From a candidate division LCP-89 bacterium (GTDB taxonomy: Bacteria > Electryoneota > B3-LCP): 16,776 bases of DNA. Numbering within the stretch: the stretch's first letter is position 1; the number at the start of each line of letters is the position of its first letter. The position numbers were made by a program, and so were the translations under genes. The stretch spans positions 1-16,776 of the forward strand of contig JALGZU010000041.1 of assembly GCA_025774735.1 (NCBI GenBank), in the 5' to 3' direction. The notes beneath the pieces were generated by a model. The model was not told the DNA's origin. It worked only from the letters and a program-made list of their open reading frames with translations, and searched no databases. Of this stretch, positions 7,338 to 15,723 are shown piece after piece.

Positions 7338-8494
7338 GTTTTTGCGACGTCATAGACCGATTTGACCTCGCCAGTCTGCGGCGCCAGACCGACGAGATTA
7401 CCCCCGGGCGGGTGGAAAATGTCCTGGGGAAAACTCAAGTCGATTTCAGCGATTACCTGGCTTTGATCTCGCCCGCGGCCGATCCCTACCTGGAGGAGAT
7501 GGCGAGGCAGGCTCAGGCGATTACGCTCCGGCGGTTCGGGCGCATCATTCTCCTCTACGCTCCCCTCTACCTGTCCAACGAATGCAGCAATGCCTGCGTC
7601 TACTGCGGATTCAACGTCCGCCGAGAGTTTACCCGCACGACGCTGAGCCTGGACGAGATCGTCTCCGAAGCGGCTTATCTCAAAGAGTGCGGCTTCGGTC
7701 ATCTGCTGCTGGTTTCGGGGGAAGCGCCGCGGGTTTTACCGGTGGCCAGGCTGGTGGAGAGCCTGAAGGTGCTGGCCGACGATTTCCCTTCCTTGTCACT
7801 GGAGATTTACCCTCTGTCGGGGCCGGGTTACGCCCAGATGGTGGAGGCAGGCGCGGACGGTTTGACCCTCTACCAGGAAACTTATGACCGCAATACTTAC
7901 GCGGCAGTCCACCCGGGGGGGCGGAAAAGAGACTACAACTGGCGCTTGGAAGCGGTGGAACGGGCGGGGCAGGTTGGATTTCGCCGGATAGGCATCGGTG
8001 CGCTGCTGGGACTGCACGACTGGAGGTACGAAGCCATCGCCCTGGCTCTGCACGGCGATTACCTGATGAAGCGTTTCTGGCAGTCCCAGATCAGCATCAG
8101 TTTCCCGCGCCTGCGCAACCTCCCGGAGGGCTTCAACATCCCGGCGCCCGTGAATGATGCCGCACTGGTGCAACTCATGCTGGCGTTACGCCTCTACCTG
8201 AACGACGCCGGCCTGATCATCTCCACCCGGGAACCACCTCACCTGCGGGATCGACTGATCCAGCTCGGGACGACGCAGATGAGCGCGGGTTCGCGCACCG
8301 AACCGGGGGGATACCGCCATCCGGCCGATACGGGGATGCAATTTTCCGTGGAGGATTCTCGACCGCCCTCTGAAATTGCGGAGCTCATCCGCCGCAGCGG
8401 GTACGAGCCTGCATGGAAGGATTGGGACCGAGTCATGCACGAAGGAATGCCTCATGCAGATTACCGTCAACGGGACGCCCAGGGACATCTCTGA
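7334..8494 (+). CDS. thiH: 2-iminoacetate synthase (tyrosine lyase) ThiH, radical SAM
   Basis: ThiH cleaves L-tyrosine with a 5'-deoxyadenosyl radical to give dehydroglycine (2-iminoacetate) for ThiG, plus p-cresol. The 386-residue protein carries the radical-SAM cluster motif CxxxCxxC at Cys84, Cys88 and Cys91 ([11 protein letters not shown]). The C-terminal third has the STREP and [12 protein letters not shown] segments typical of ThiH. Oxygen-sensitive ThiH replaces the glycine oxidase ThiO of many aerobes, which points to anaerobic or microaerobic life (inference). It starts within the thiG stop (4-nt overlap) and its last 41 nt overlap thiS in another frame. Confidence 0.97.
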   Translation: MSFCDVIDRFDLASLRRQTDEITPGRVENVLGKTQVDFSDYLALISPAADPYLEEMARQAQAITLRRFGRIILLYAPLYLSNECSNACVYCGFNVRREFTRTTLSLDEIVSEAAYLKECGFGHLLLVSGEAPRVLPVARLVESLKVLADDFPSLSLEIYPLSGPGYAQMVEAGADGLTLYQETYDRNTYAAVHPGGRKRDYNWRLEAVERAGQVGFRRIGIGALLGLHDWRYEAIALALHGDYLMKRFWQSQISISFPRLRNLPEGFNIPAPVNDAALVQLMLALRLYLNDAGLIISTREPPHLRDRLIQLGTTQMSAGSRTEPGGYRHPADTGMQFSVEDSRPPSEIAELIRRSGYEPAWKDWDRVMHEGMPHADYRQRDAQGHL

Positions 8495-8654
8495 AGGATC
8501 GTCCCTGACTGACCTTTTAAAACAATTGAATCTGAATATAGAGACGACTATCGTCGAACTGAATCGCGACGTGGTTGCTAAAACTGACTATAATGCGACC
8601 GCACTCACCGAGGGGGACATCCTGGAGCTGGTGCGGCTGGTGGGAGGGGGTTAA
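8454..8654 (+). CDS. thiS: Sulfur carrier protein ThiS
   Basis: This 66-residue ubiquitin-like protein is adenylated and thiocarboxylated at its C-terminal Gly and donates sulfur to ThiG. It begins MQITVNG and ends VRLVGGG, with the required Gly-Gly tail. A start further upstream at 8376 would add 26 residues that only reflect the thiH frame. ATG 8454 is preferred, as it has GAAGGA at 8441-8446 seven nt before it and matches family length. It overlaps the end of thiH by 41 nt and thiE by 1 nt. The activating enzyme ThiF is not in this window. Confidence 0.95.
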   Translation: MQITVNGTPRDISEGSSLTDLLKQLNLNIETTIVELNRDVVAKTDYNATALTEGDILELVRLVGGG

Positions 8655-9307
8655 TGGTATTAAAGGATAATCCGCTGGATTTCGATCTCTACCCGGTCAC
8701 CTGTCAGCGGCTTTCCGGCGGGCGCTCGAACCTGGAACTGCTCGACGCCCTCATTGCAGGGGGGGCCAGAATTGTACAACTTCGCGAAAAGGAACTTTCC
8801 GATCGTGACTTTTTCACCCTCGCTGGAGAATTCAGACGGCACACAGCACGCGCCGGTATGACCTTCATCGTCAACGACCGGCTCGCCATCTGTCAGGCGG
8901 TGGAGGCCGACGGCGTACATCTGGGGCAGAGTGACTTCCCCGTGCGCGAGGCGCGTCGGCTGCTGGGACCACAAACCGTCATCGGGGTATCGACTCACAG
9001 CCTGGACCAAGCGTTGCAGGCGGTGAAGGACGGCGCGGACTACATCAACGTCGGTCCCATCTTCGCGACGCAGACGAAGCAGCATGCCGGGCCGCCGGTC
9101 GGGCTGGAACTGTTTGAAAGAATCTGCCGCCGCGTCTCGATTCCGATCACCGTCATGGGGGGCATCACCCTGGACAACCTCGACCAGGTGTTGGCCGCTG
9201 GCGCTGATCGCATTGCCGTGGTTTCGGCGGTGACGGCCGCGGATGACATCGCCGCCACGGTGCGCGAATTCCGGCGCAGGATCAGCAACGGCGTCGTGGC
9301 GATATAG
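8654..9307 (+). CDS. thiE: Thiamin-phosphate synthase ThiE
   Basis: ThiE joins HMP pyrophosphate and thiazole phosphate (carboxylate) to thiamin phosphate. The 217-residue TIM-barrel protein has the family signatures in order: VQLREK (41-46), VNDR (73-76), GVHLGQSD (87-94), GVSTHS (111-116), VGPIFATQTK (133-142) and VMGGI (167-171). The length is normal. ATG at 8654 shares its A with the thiS stop (TAATG), so translation is coupled. It is the last gene of the operon, and a terminator follows at 9342. The pyrimidine branch genes thiC and thiD are not seen here. Confidence 0.96.
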   Translation: MVLKDNPLDFDLYPVTCQRLSGGRSNLELLDALIAGGARIVQLREKELSDRDFFTLAGEFRRHTARAGMTFIVNDRLAICQAVEADGVHLGQSDFPVREARRLLGPQTVIGVSTHSLDQALQAVKDGADYINVGPIFATQTKQHAGPPVGLELFERICRRVSIPITVMGGITLDNLDQVLAAGADRIAVVSAVTAADDIAATVREFRRRISNGVVAI

Positions 9308-9341
9308 CTACACTTCCCACCCGGACATCAACCAATAAATG

Positions 9342-9369
9342 AAGCCCTGCATTCGCAGGGCTTTAATTT
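9342..9369. terminator. Bidirectional terminator between thiE and the convergent sensor kinase
   Basis: The 9-bp stem AAGCCCTGC (9342-9350) pairs with GCAGGGCTT (9355-9363) around ATTC. On the + strand it is followed by TAATTTC. On the minus strand it continues into CATTTATTGG. It lies in the 95-nt gap between convergent genes and plausibly serves both. Confidence 0.75.
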
Positions 9370-9402
9370 CTCGAGGATTTCAACCGGTCTGATCGGGGAA
9401 TC

Positions 9403-10911
9403 TTACGCCGGTGTCACTTCTCTACCATCCAGCACATCCCGGACCATCTGCAAAAGTTGCTTCATCAGGTACGGCTTACGGATGAAGCCGGCAACCTTTT
9501 CGATACCGGTCAGATCGGTGCCGTCGAAGGTACTGAATCCGGAAGTGACGATCACTCTTGCTTCGGGATTCAAGGTGAATATCTCCGCGGCGATCTCCCG
9601 GCCGCTGCGAGGTTCCATGGCCAGGTCGATGATGACCAGGTCAATCTCTGATGAGCGGTTCCGGTACAACTCCAACGCCTCTGAGCCATCCTGAACGGTG
9701 GCGACTTCGTACCCCCCAGCTTCCAACAGCCTCCGGGCCATGGCGCAGATCATCGGTTCGTTGTCGACAACGAGGATCCGTTCTTTCCCTCGAGGCAGGG
9801 TATTATCCACGTCGTCAGGTTCGGCAACCGAACCGGCGGTGGCGGGAAAATAGAGGGTGAATTCGCTGCCTCGCCCCACCTGGCTTTCGACGTGAATGGT
9901 GCCTTTCAGGCGATCGACGGTCTCCTTTACCACCGTCAGTCCCAGGCCTGCCGTGGTACGATCCATTCCGGCGCTGAGAAAAGGCTCGAAGAGGCGGTCT
10001 TTCAAGTCGCCGGGGATGCCGATGCCGGTATCCCGTACAGAGAGTGACACGGCACCGCCTTCTGCATCCTGCAATCTCAGCGCCGCAGCTTTATCACGGC
10101 TGATACTCCCCGTACGCACGCTGATGGTCCCCCCCTGCGGTAAGGCTTTATAGGCATTCACCAGGAGAGCGATCAAAATCCGGTCAACCAGCACTTCGTC
10201 GGCGATGATGGGGGGAAGACCGGAGGCCAGTTCCAGGGCGATCGTAATCCCTTCGCCAAAGGCACCCTTCAGCACAGCCGTGAGGTTTTTCACCGCGGCA
10301 TTGAGATCGATGAGGATGCAGACATCACCGGCCGGCTGCACAAAAGAGCAGAGTTGATCGACCATACGGGCGCTGCTCAGAGTGGCGGATTCGATGGCTG
10401 CGATGTCTTCGAAATAGGGGCTGCGGGGATCCATGCGCTTCTTCACGAAGCTGGCATGGCCGAGGATGGCTCCCAGGAGATTGTTAAGATCGAGAGTGAC
10501 GGCGCCGGCGAGGGTTCCGACGGACTCGAGCATAAGAAACCGCTCCGACACAGGGTTCTTTTCGAGAGTGTTTCGAGGCCGGACGGTCACCACCGCTGAC
10601 TGTTTCGGACTCTTCCGGTCATCTGAGAAGGGTTCGATCCACAGATCAACGGCACGTCCGTCTCGCATTTCGCCCTGACTGGGCGAGGCGGCTACAGCGG
10701 TGGTTCTCCCTTCCAGCGCTGGCCTGAGGAGCTCCCGAGTCTCCCGTGAAAACAGATCGAGGAGGGATACGTCCGCGGTCTCCGGACTCAAGCCCAGAAT
10801 TTCCAGAGCGCGATCGTTCATATCCAGGATGATACCTGCAGCGTCGACCAGAACAATGGCGTCCCGGGAATAACGAAGCAGCAGGTCAAGCTGTTTGTGC
10901 TTTGAGGGCAT
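9403..10911 (-). CDS. Hybrid sensor protein (PAS - HisKA-like - HATPase - receiver) with Leu in place of the phosphoacceptor His
   Basis: The protein has 502 residues if it starts at the ATG at 10909-10911; a TTG at 10926 would add five. Neither start has a good ribosome site. Domains: a PAS domain at ~6-105; a NtrB-like dimerisation domain ~126-185; an HATPase domain ~200-360 with Asn252 (LVNAYKAL), VRDTGIGIP and GLGL; and a receiver ~378-495 with VVDNEP, the phospho-acceptor Asp429 (IIDLAM) and Lys479 (RKP). No signal peptide or membrane segment is visible, so it is cytoplasmic. The motif that normally reads AGGIAHDFNNLL here reads AGAVTLDLNNLL. The phosphoacceptor His is Leu140, codon 10492-10494 (CTC on the minus strand), one base from His CAC. 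The gene is convergent to thiE and divergent from the lysine cluster. Its input and output are unknown. Confidence 0.9.
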   Translation of the reverse strand: MPSKHKQLDLLLRYSRDAIVLVDAAGIILDMNDRALEILGLSPETADVSLLDLFSRETRELLRPALEGRTTAVAASPSQGEMRDGRAVDLWIEPFSDDRKSPKQSAVVTVRPRNTLEKNPVSERFLMLESVGTLAGAVTLDLNNLLGAILGHASFVKKRMDPRSPYFEDIAAIESATLSSARMVDQLCSFVQPAGDVCILIDLNAAVKNLTAVLKGAFGEGITIALELASGLPPIIADEVLVDRILIALLVNAYKALPQGGTISVRTGSISRDKAAALRLQDAEGGAVSLSVRDTGIGIPGDLKDRLFEPFLSAGMDRTTAGLGLTVVKETVDRLKGTIHVESQVGRGSEFTLYFPATAGSVAEPDDVDNTLPRGKERILVVDNEPMICAMARRLLEAGGYEVATVQDGSEALELYRNRSSEIDLVIIDLAMEPRSGREIAAEIFTLNPEARVIVTSGFSTFDGTDLTGIEKVAGFIRKPYLMKQLLQMVRDVLDGREVTPA

Positions 10912-10946
10912 GAGATTGCAATCCAAATGTTAATTTAAAATACCTG

Positions 10947-10965
10947 GATCCACGGCGTGTGGATC
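10947..10965. promoter_or_regulatory. Inverted repeat upstream of the sensor kinase gene
   Basis: GATCCAC (10947-10953) and GTGGATC (10959-10965) form perfect 7-nt arms around GGCGT. It lies 36 nt ahead of the kinase ATG. It could be an operator or a leader hairpin. The rest of the 420-nt divergent gap shows two + strand promoters and no clear minus-strand promoter. Confidence 0.3.
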
Positions 10966-11133
10966 GAATAGTGCTTATCTCAAACGATGGAAATAGCAGT
11001 TGCAACTTATGAAAAATAATAGCACATTCGCACTTCGGCAACATCTTTCGAGGCTTTTTACACCCCAGTGGGTAATCTCTCGCCTGAGGGTCAAATATTC
11101 ACGAAATAATTTGTCAAATTTCGGCGAATATCC

Positions 11134-11163
11134 TTGACTTCAGACACGATTTTTTAGTACATT
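11134..11163 (+). promoter_or_regulatory. Distal candidate promoter of the lysine catabolism cluster
   Basis: TTGACT at 11134-11139 and TACATT at 11158-11163 are spaced 18 nt apart. Transcription would start near 11170. A short hairpin GGCT-GTA-AGCC with nine T (11170-11189) follows at once. This could be a weak terminator or 5' structure. Confidence 0.45.
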
Positions 11164-11234
11164 AAAACGGGCTGTAAGCCTTTTTTTTTCAAAGGACGTT
11201 GCGGGATCGAATGGTTATCTGCTCTTAAACGGTG

Positions 11235-11263
11235 ATGACTCTTTTTATCCCATTAATTATAAT
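11235..11263 (+). promoter_or_regulatory. Proximal candidate promoter of the lysine catabolism cluster
   Basis: A perfect -10 TATAAT at 11258-11263 lies 17 nt after ATGACT (11235-11240, four of six -35 positions). The start would be near 11270, leaving a ~77-nt A-rich leader. No lysine riboswitch features are visible. Confidence 0.5.
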
Positions 11264-11346
11264 AAACATATAAAAAGATCCGAGAGAACAAAAACAACAA
11301 CAAATTCCGAAAACCCTGAGGACGCAAAAAACAGGAGAACGGTTTA

Positions 11347-12861
11347 ATGGATTTTCTGAAAGAACTGGGCATTGCGAACATAAACCCGGGCGCCTGTTCC
11401 GGCCCCGGCACCTGGTCTTCCACGGAAGGCCGAGATCTGATTGATACGGTCAATCCCACCACGGGTGAGTTGATCGCCAAGGTTGCTCAGGCTTCGACGG
11501 ATGATTACGAAGCGGTGATGGGCGCCGCCACCGAAGCCTTCAAGGAATGGCGCATGATGCCAGCTCCGCAGCGGGGGCTCATCGTCCGCGACCTGGGCGA
11601 AGCTCTGCGGGACAAGAAAAACGCCCTGGGGAAGCTGGTCACGCTGGAGATGGGCAAGATCGTGCACGAAGGTTGGGGTGAAGTGCAGGAAATGATCGAC
11701 ATCTGCGACTTTTCGCTGGGTTTATCCCGCCAGCTTTACGGCCTGACCATGCACTCGGAACGCCCGCGGCACCGCATGTACGAGCAGTGGCATCCTCTGG
11801 GAGTGGTGGGAGTGATCTCCGCCTTCAACTTCCCGGTAGCGGTCTGGTCTTGGAACGCCGCCATCGCCGCCGTCTGCGGTGACGTAACGCTCTGGAAACC
11901 GTCTTCGGAAACTCCGTTGACCGGTATCGCGGTTCAGAACGTCTGTAACGACGTCATGAAAGCGCACAACCTGACCGGCATATTCAACCTGGTGATCGGC
12001 CGCGGATCGGTCATCGGCGAGAAGTTGATCAATGATAAGAGAATCCCCATGGTCTCCGCCACCGGTTCCTGTGAAATGGGTTACCGCATCGGCAGGGTGG
12101 TTGGGGAGCGTCTGGGACGAACGATCCTCGAGCTTGGCGGTAACAACGGCATCATCGTCGACGAAACCGCCGACATCGACATGGCGGTCAGGGCCATCCT
12201 CTTCGGCGCCGTGGGCACCGCTGGTCAGCGCTGCACCACCACCCGCCGCGTCTTTCTGCACAAAAGCATCGCCAGGGACTTCACGGACAGACTGATCAAG
12301 GCCTACAAGCAGGTTCGCATCGGCGATCCGCTGGACGAATCGACCCTGATGGGGCCGCTGGTCAATCAGGCGGCGATCGACATCATGCTGGCTGCCCTGG
12401 AGACCATCAAGAAGGCCGGTGGAGAGCTCCTCTACGGTGGCACGCCGATAGACCGTCCCGGCTACTACATCGAACCGGCCATCGTCAAGGCGGAACACGG
12501 CTGGGCTATCGTCCACGAAGAGACTTTCGCTCCGATCCTCTACCTGATTGAATATGACAACTTCGAAGACGCCATCGCCTGGCACAACGAGGTTCCGCAG
12601 GGACTCTCTTCGGCGGTCTTCTCGACCAATCTGCTGCACACGGAGACTTTCCTCTCCCACGAGGGTTCGGACTGCGGCATTGCTAACGTGAACATCGGCA
12701 CGTCCGGAGCGGAAATCGGCGGGGCTTTCGGCGGTGAGAAGGAGACCGGCGGCGGCCGCGAATCCGGTTCGGATTCCTGGAAAGCTTACATGCGCCGTCA
12801 GACCAACACCATCAACTGGTCGAAAGATCTACCCCTGGCTCAGGGCATCACGTTCGAATAG
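11347..12861 (+). CDS. Alpha-aminoadipate 6-semialdehyde / piperideine-6-carboxylate dehydrogenase (ALDH7 family)
   Basis: The enzyme oxidises alpha-aminoadipate 6-semialdehyde, in equilibrium with piperideine-6-carboxylate, to alpha-aminoadipate with NAD(P)+. The 504-residue sequence resembles human ALDH7A1 (antiquitin) and bacterial Pcd/AmaB along its whole length. Visible ALDH residues are Asn161 (AFNFPVAVW), Lys184 (LWK), Glu262 (LELGGNN) and the nucleophile Cys296 (GTAGQRCTT). The ALDH7 signatures SGAEIGGAFGGEKETGGG and SKDLPLAQGITFE are present near the end. The ATG has AGGAG at 11333-11337. It is first of four lysine genes; the next starts 11 nt later. Both lysine routes in this cluster feed it. 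The precise substrate follows from family and neighbours and is not proven here. Confidence 0.95.
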   Translation: MDFLKELGIANINPGACSGPGTWSSTEGRDLIDTVNPTTGELIAKVAQASTDDYEAVMGAATEAFKEWRMMPAPQRGLIVRDLGEALRDKKNALGKLVTLEMGKIVHEGWGEVQEMIDICDFSLGLSRQLYGLTMHSERPRHRMYEQWHPLGVVGVISAFNFPVAVWSWNAAIAAVCGDVTLWKPSSETPLTGIAVQNVCNDVMKAHNLTGIFNLVIGRGSVIGEKLINDKRIPMVSATGSCEMGYRIGRVVGERLGRTILELGGNNGIIVDETADIDMAVRAILFGAVGTAGQRCTTTRRVFLHKSIARDFTDRLIKAYKQVRIGDPLDESTLMGPLVNQAAIDIMLAALETIKKAGGELLYGGTPIDRPGYYIEPAIVKAEHGWAIVHEETFAPILYLIEYDNFEDAIAWHNEVPQGLSSAVFSTNLLHTETFLSHEGSDCGIANVNIGTSGAEIGGAFGGEKETGGGRESGSDSWKAYMRRQTNTINWSKDLPLAQGITFE

Positions 12862-12872
12862 GAATCCTGCTC

Positions 12873-14174
12873 ATGCGCATCGGCATCCGACGAGAGGATA
12901 AGAACGAGTGGGAGGCGAGGGTTCCGATCACGCCTGCGGACGCAGCCAGGCTGGTCGAGGAGGGCATCGAAGTCGTCCTGCAGCCCTCGTCCATTCGGAT
13001 CTTTCCCGATGATATGTACAAGGAGGCCGGGGCGGCTATCAGCGAGGATCTTTCCTCCTGCCCCATCATCTTCGCCGTGAAGGAGATCCCGGTCGGCTTC
13101 ATCGAAGCGGGCAAGACCTACGTCTTCTTCTCGCACACCATCAAGGGGCAATCCTACAACATGCCCCTGCTGAAGAGGATGATGGAGCTCAGGTGTCAGT
13201 TGATCGATTACGAGCTGGTCACCGATTCCGAAGGCCGCCGCCTGATCTTTTTCGGCAGGCACGCCGGGCTGGCCGGCATGATCGACACCTTCTGGGCCCT
13301 GGGTAAGAAGCTGGCTTGGGAAGGGATGCAGACTCCCTTCAGCGCGGTCAAGATGGCGTACGAATACAGCAGCCTCGAAGAGGCCAAAGCCGAGATCACC
13401 AAAGTGGGCGAACAGTTCGACGCTGAAGGCGTTCCTGCCGGGTTGTTCCCTCTGATCTTCGGGTTCGCCGGTTACGGCAACGTCTCCCTGGGGGCGCAGG
13501 AGATTTTCGACCTGTTTCCTCACGACGAGATCGCTCCGGCGGATCTCGCGGCAGTCAGGGCGGAGCCTGGAGGAACAGTCAAGCGCCTCACCAAGGTGGT
13601 CTTCAAAGAAGCGGATATGGTTGAACCGGTCGATCAGGGAATTGAATTCGAGCTACAGGATTACTACACGCATCCGGTGAAGTACCGCTCACAGTTCGAC
13701 AGATATCTGCCGCACCTGACGGGTTTGGTTAACTGCATCTACTGGGATGAACGCTATCCCCGGCTGGTGACGTACGACTACCTGAAGCGATCTTATGCCG
13801 CTTCGGAAACCCCGCGGTTAAAGGTGATCGGTGACATCAGTTGCGACATCGAAGGATCCATCCAGTGCACCGTCAAAGTCACCGATCCGGGGAACCCGGT
13901 GTACGTGTACGATCCCACCACCGGAACTACGACCGACGGCTGGAAAGGGAAAGGCCCGGTGATCATGGCCGTGGATAACCTCCCCTGCGAACTGCCGAAG
14001 GAGGCATCCGATTTCTTCAGTGAGGTTCTGACACCTTTCATCCCCAGGCTGGTGCAGGCGGATTTCAGCGTCCCTTTCGACGACCTGGAGATTCCAGCCG
14101 AATTGCACCGGGCGGTTATCTTGCATGAGGGAGAACTGACGCCCAATTACAAACATCTAAATCAATATCTATAA
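12873..14174 (+). CDS. Lysine 2-oxoglutarate reductase (saccharopine-forming)
   Basis: This 433-residue enzyme condenses L-lysine with 2-oxoglutarate and reduces the product to saccharopine, the first step of the saccharopine route. It aligns in memory along its length with the N-terminal half of animal AASS and plant LKR/SDH. Landmarks are RREDKNEWEARVPI (6-19), FFSHTIKGQ (85-93), LIDYE (110-114), AGLAGMID (131-138) and the dinucleotide segment GYGNVSLGAQEIF (200-212). GSIQC and the end NYKHLNQYL match too. It is stand-alone, whereas the eukaryotic homologue is fused to saccharopine dehydrogenase; here that partner is the separate next gene. Codon and composition match the neighbours. The AGGAA overlapping the previous stop is a modest ribosome site, so translational coupling is likely. 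Confidence 0.93.
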   Translation: MRIGIRREDKNEWEARVPITPADAARLVEEGIEVVLQPSSIRIFPDDMYKEAGAAISEDLSSCPIIFAVKEIPVGFIEAGKTYVFFSHTIKGQSYNMPLLKRMMELRCQLIDYELVTDSEGRRLIFFGRHAGLAGMIDTFWALGKKLAWEGMQTPFSAVKMAYEYSSLEEAKAEITKVGEQFDAEGVPAGLFPLIFGFAGYGNVSLGAQEIFDLFPHDEIAPADLAAVRAEPGGTVKRLTKVVFKEADMVEPVDQGIEFELQDYYTHPVKYRSQFDRYLPHLTGLVNCIYWDERYPRLVTYDYLKRSYAASETPRLKVIGDISCDIEGSIQCTVKVTDPGNPVYVYDPTTGTTTDGWKGKGPVIMAVDNLPCELPKEASDFFSEVLTPFIPRLVQADFSVPFDDLEIPAELHRAVILHEGELTPNYKHLNQYL

Positions 14175-14198
14175 CGCATAAACATAAGAGGAGATACA

Positions 14199-15524
14199 AT
14201 GAAATCCGTTTTGGTTCTGGGAGCGGGTCTGGTTACGAAACCCCTGGTACAATACCTGTTGAAGCACAATTTCAAGGTGCGCGTTGCCAGCCGCACCGTC
14301 AGCAAGGCCGAGAAGCTGATCGACAATCATGCCAACGGCGAAGCCATTCAGTGGACCGTCGATCAGACGGATGCCCTGAAGAAGATGATCGGCGAGTGCG
14401 ACCTGGCCATCAGTCTGCTGCCGGCGGCTTACCATACGATGGTGGCCGAGATGTGCATCGAGTTCGGCAAGGACATGGCCACGACGTCCTACGTCAGCCC
14501 GGCCATGAAAGCCTTGGACGAGCCTGCCAAAAAAGCCGGCGTGGTGATTTTGAACGAGAGTGGCGTCGATCCCGGCATTGACCACATGTCCGCCATGCGC
14601 ATCATTCACGAAGTCGAGCGGAAGGGCGGCAAAGTGATTAGTTTCATGTCCTACTGCGGCGGGCTACCGGCGCCGGAAGCCAACACCAATCCTTATGGCT
14701 ACAAGTTTTCCTGGAGCCCCAAGGGCGTGCTTTTGGCCGGCAAGAACGACGGCAGGTACCGCAAGGACGGCGAGGAAATTTCTGTGCCAGGCAAAGACCT
14801 CTTTTCGCATTATTGGCACCTGCACATCGATCCCATCGGCGAACTGGAAGCCTACCCGAACCGCGATTCGCTTGGCTACGTCGAACTATACGGGTTGGAA
14901 GGCATCCCCACAATGTTCCGGGGCACGCTGCGTTACAAGGGCTGGTGCGATACCCTGAAAGCGACCGCGGCAATGGGTTATCTGGATGATACTGAGAAGG
15001 ATTGGAGTGGCAAGACCTACGCTGACCTGGGCTGGGAACTCTGCGGCAAACAGCCGGGCGGCAACCTGCGGGAAGCGTTCGCCGAGAAGCTGGGCATCGC
15101 TGCGGATTCCTTCATCCTGGACCGCTTCGAATGGCTGGGACTGTTCTCCGACGAGCCTCTGCCGGTCGACAAGGGCGGCGTCATTGACGTGATGACAGCT
15201 CTCAAACTGGAGAAGATGCCTTACGAGCCGGGCGAGCGCGACATGATAATTCTCTTCCACGAATTCAAGGCGGATTATCCCGACGGATCGAAGGAACTGC
15301 TGACCTCCAAGTTGATCGACTACGGCATTCCCGATGGCGACAGCTCCATGGCCCGCACGGTCAGCCTGCCTGCAGCGGTGGGAGCCCGCCTGATTCTGGA
15401 AGGCAAATTCAAGCAGCCGGGCGTCTGGGTGCCGGTGATTCCCGAACTGTACAATCCCGTCCTGGACGAGCTGGAGACTCTGGGGATCAAGTGCGTGGAA
15501 GAGTCCAAGCCGCGGCCGAATTAA
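14199..15524 (+). CDS. Saccharopine dehydrogenase (L-glutamate-forming)
   Basis: The enzyme oxidises saccharopine to L-glutamate and alpha-aminoadipate 6-semialdehyde. The 441-residue protein begins with a Rossmann motif (VLVLGAGLVTKP, 4-15). It then has SRTVSKAEKL, ISLLPAAYH, SGVDPGIDHMSA (121-132), SYCGGLPAPE (151-160) and GYKFSWSPKG (167-176). These match the C-terminal half of AASS and yeast Lys9, rather than the glutamate-only Lys1 type. It follows the reductase by 24 nt with a good AAGAGGAGA site before ATG. Together they do the job of the single fused eukaryotic enzyme. The length is normal and no break is seen. A 199-nt gap with no terminator or clear promoter leads to the aminotransferase gene. 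Confidence 0.95.
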   Translation: MKSVLVLGAGLVTKPLVQYLLKHNFKVRVASRTVSKAEKLIDNHANGEAIQWTVDQTDALKKMIGECDLAISLLPAAYHTMVAEMCIEFGKDMATTSYVSPAMKALDEPAKKAGVVILNESGVDPGIDHMSAMRIIHEVERKGGKVISFMSYCGGLPAPEANTNPYGYKFSWSPKGVLLAGKNDGRYRKDGEEISVPGKDLFSHYWHLHIDPIGELEAYPNRDSLGYVELYGLEGIPTMFRGTLRYKGWCDTLKATAAMGYLDDTEKDWSGKTYADLGWELCGKQPGGNLREAFAEKLGIAADSFILDRFEWLGLFSDEPLPVDKGGVIDVMTALKLEKMPYEPGERDMIILFHEFKADYPDGSKELLTSKLIDYGIPDGDSSMARTVSLPAAVGARLILEGKFKQPGVWVPVIPELYNPVLDELETLGIKCVEESKPRPN

Positions 15525-15723
15525 TACGATCGATTCGACCCACGCTTGTGGCGGACCATCTGTATTATCATGGAGATGAAAGGTTAACCGAATAGAACCA
15601 TGAACAAATTCATCCGGCGTCTGCTCTTTCCCCTCTACGTGACGGGCTTCACGGAACGTTCAGGTCAATCCAACGCGCTTTGAACTGAAACGTATCCTGA
15701 AAACCAAACATCCGGAGAGTACC

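Noticed and set aside
8376..8453. 26-codon N-terminal extension of ThiS
   Set aside because: The extension is out of frame coding of thiH. The family length, the GAAGGA site and the MQITVNG start all favour 8454.
11170..11346. Lysine riboswitch before the lysine cluster
   Set aside because: The leader is A-rich and unstructured apart from one 4-bp hairpin, and no L-box core is visible.
11722..12660. 312-codon minus-strand frame opposite the ALDH7 gene
   Set aside because: It lies fully antisense to a strongly supported dehydrogenase gene. It shows no motif and has the composition of a shadow in GC-rich coding DNA.
15545..15568. Promoter for lat (TTGTGG with TATTAT)
   Set aside because: The hexamers are only 11 nt apart, which is too close for a sigma70 promoter.
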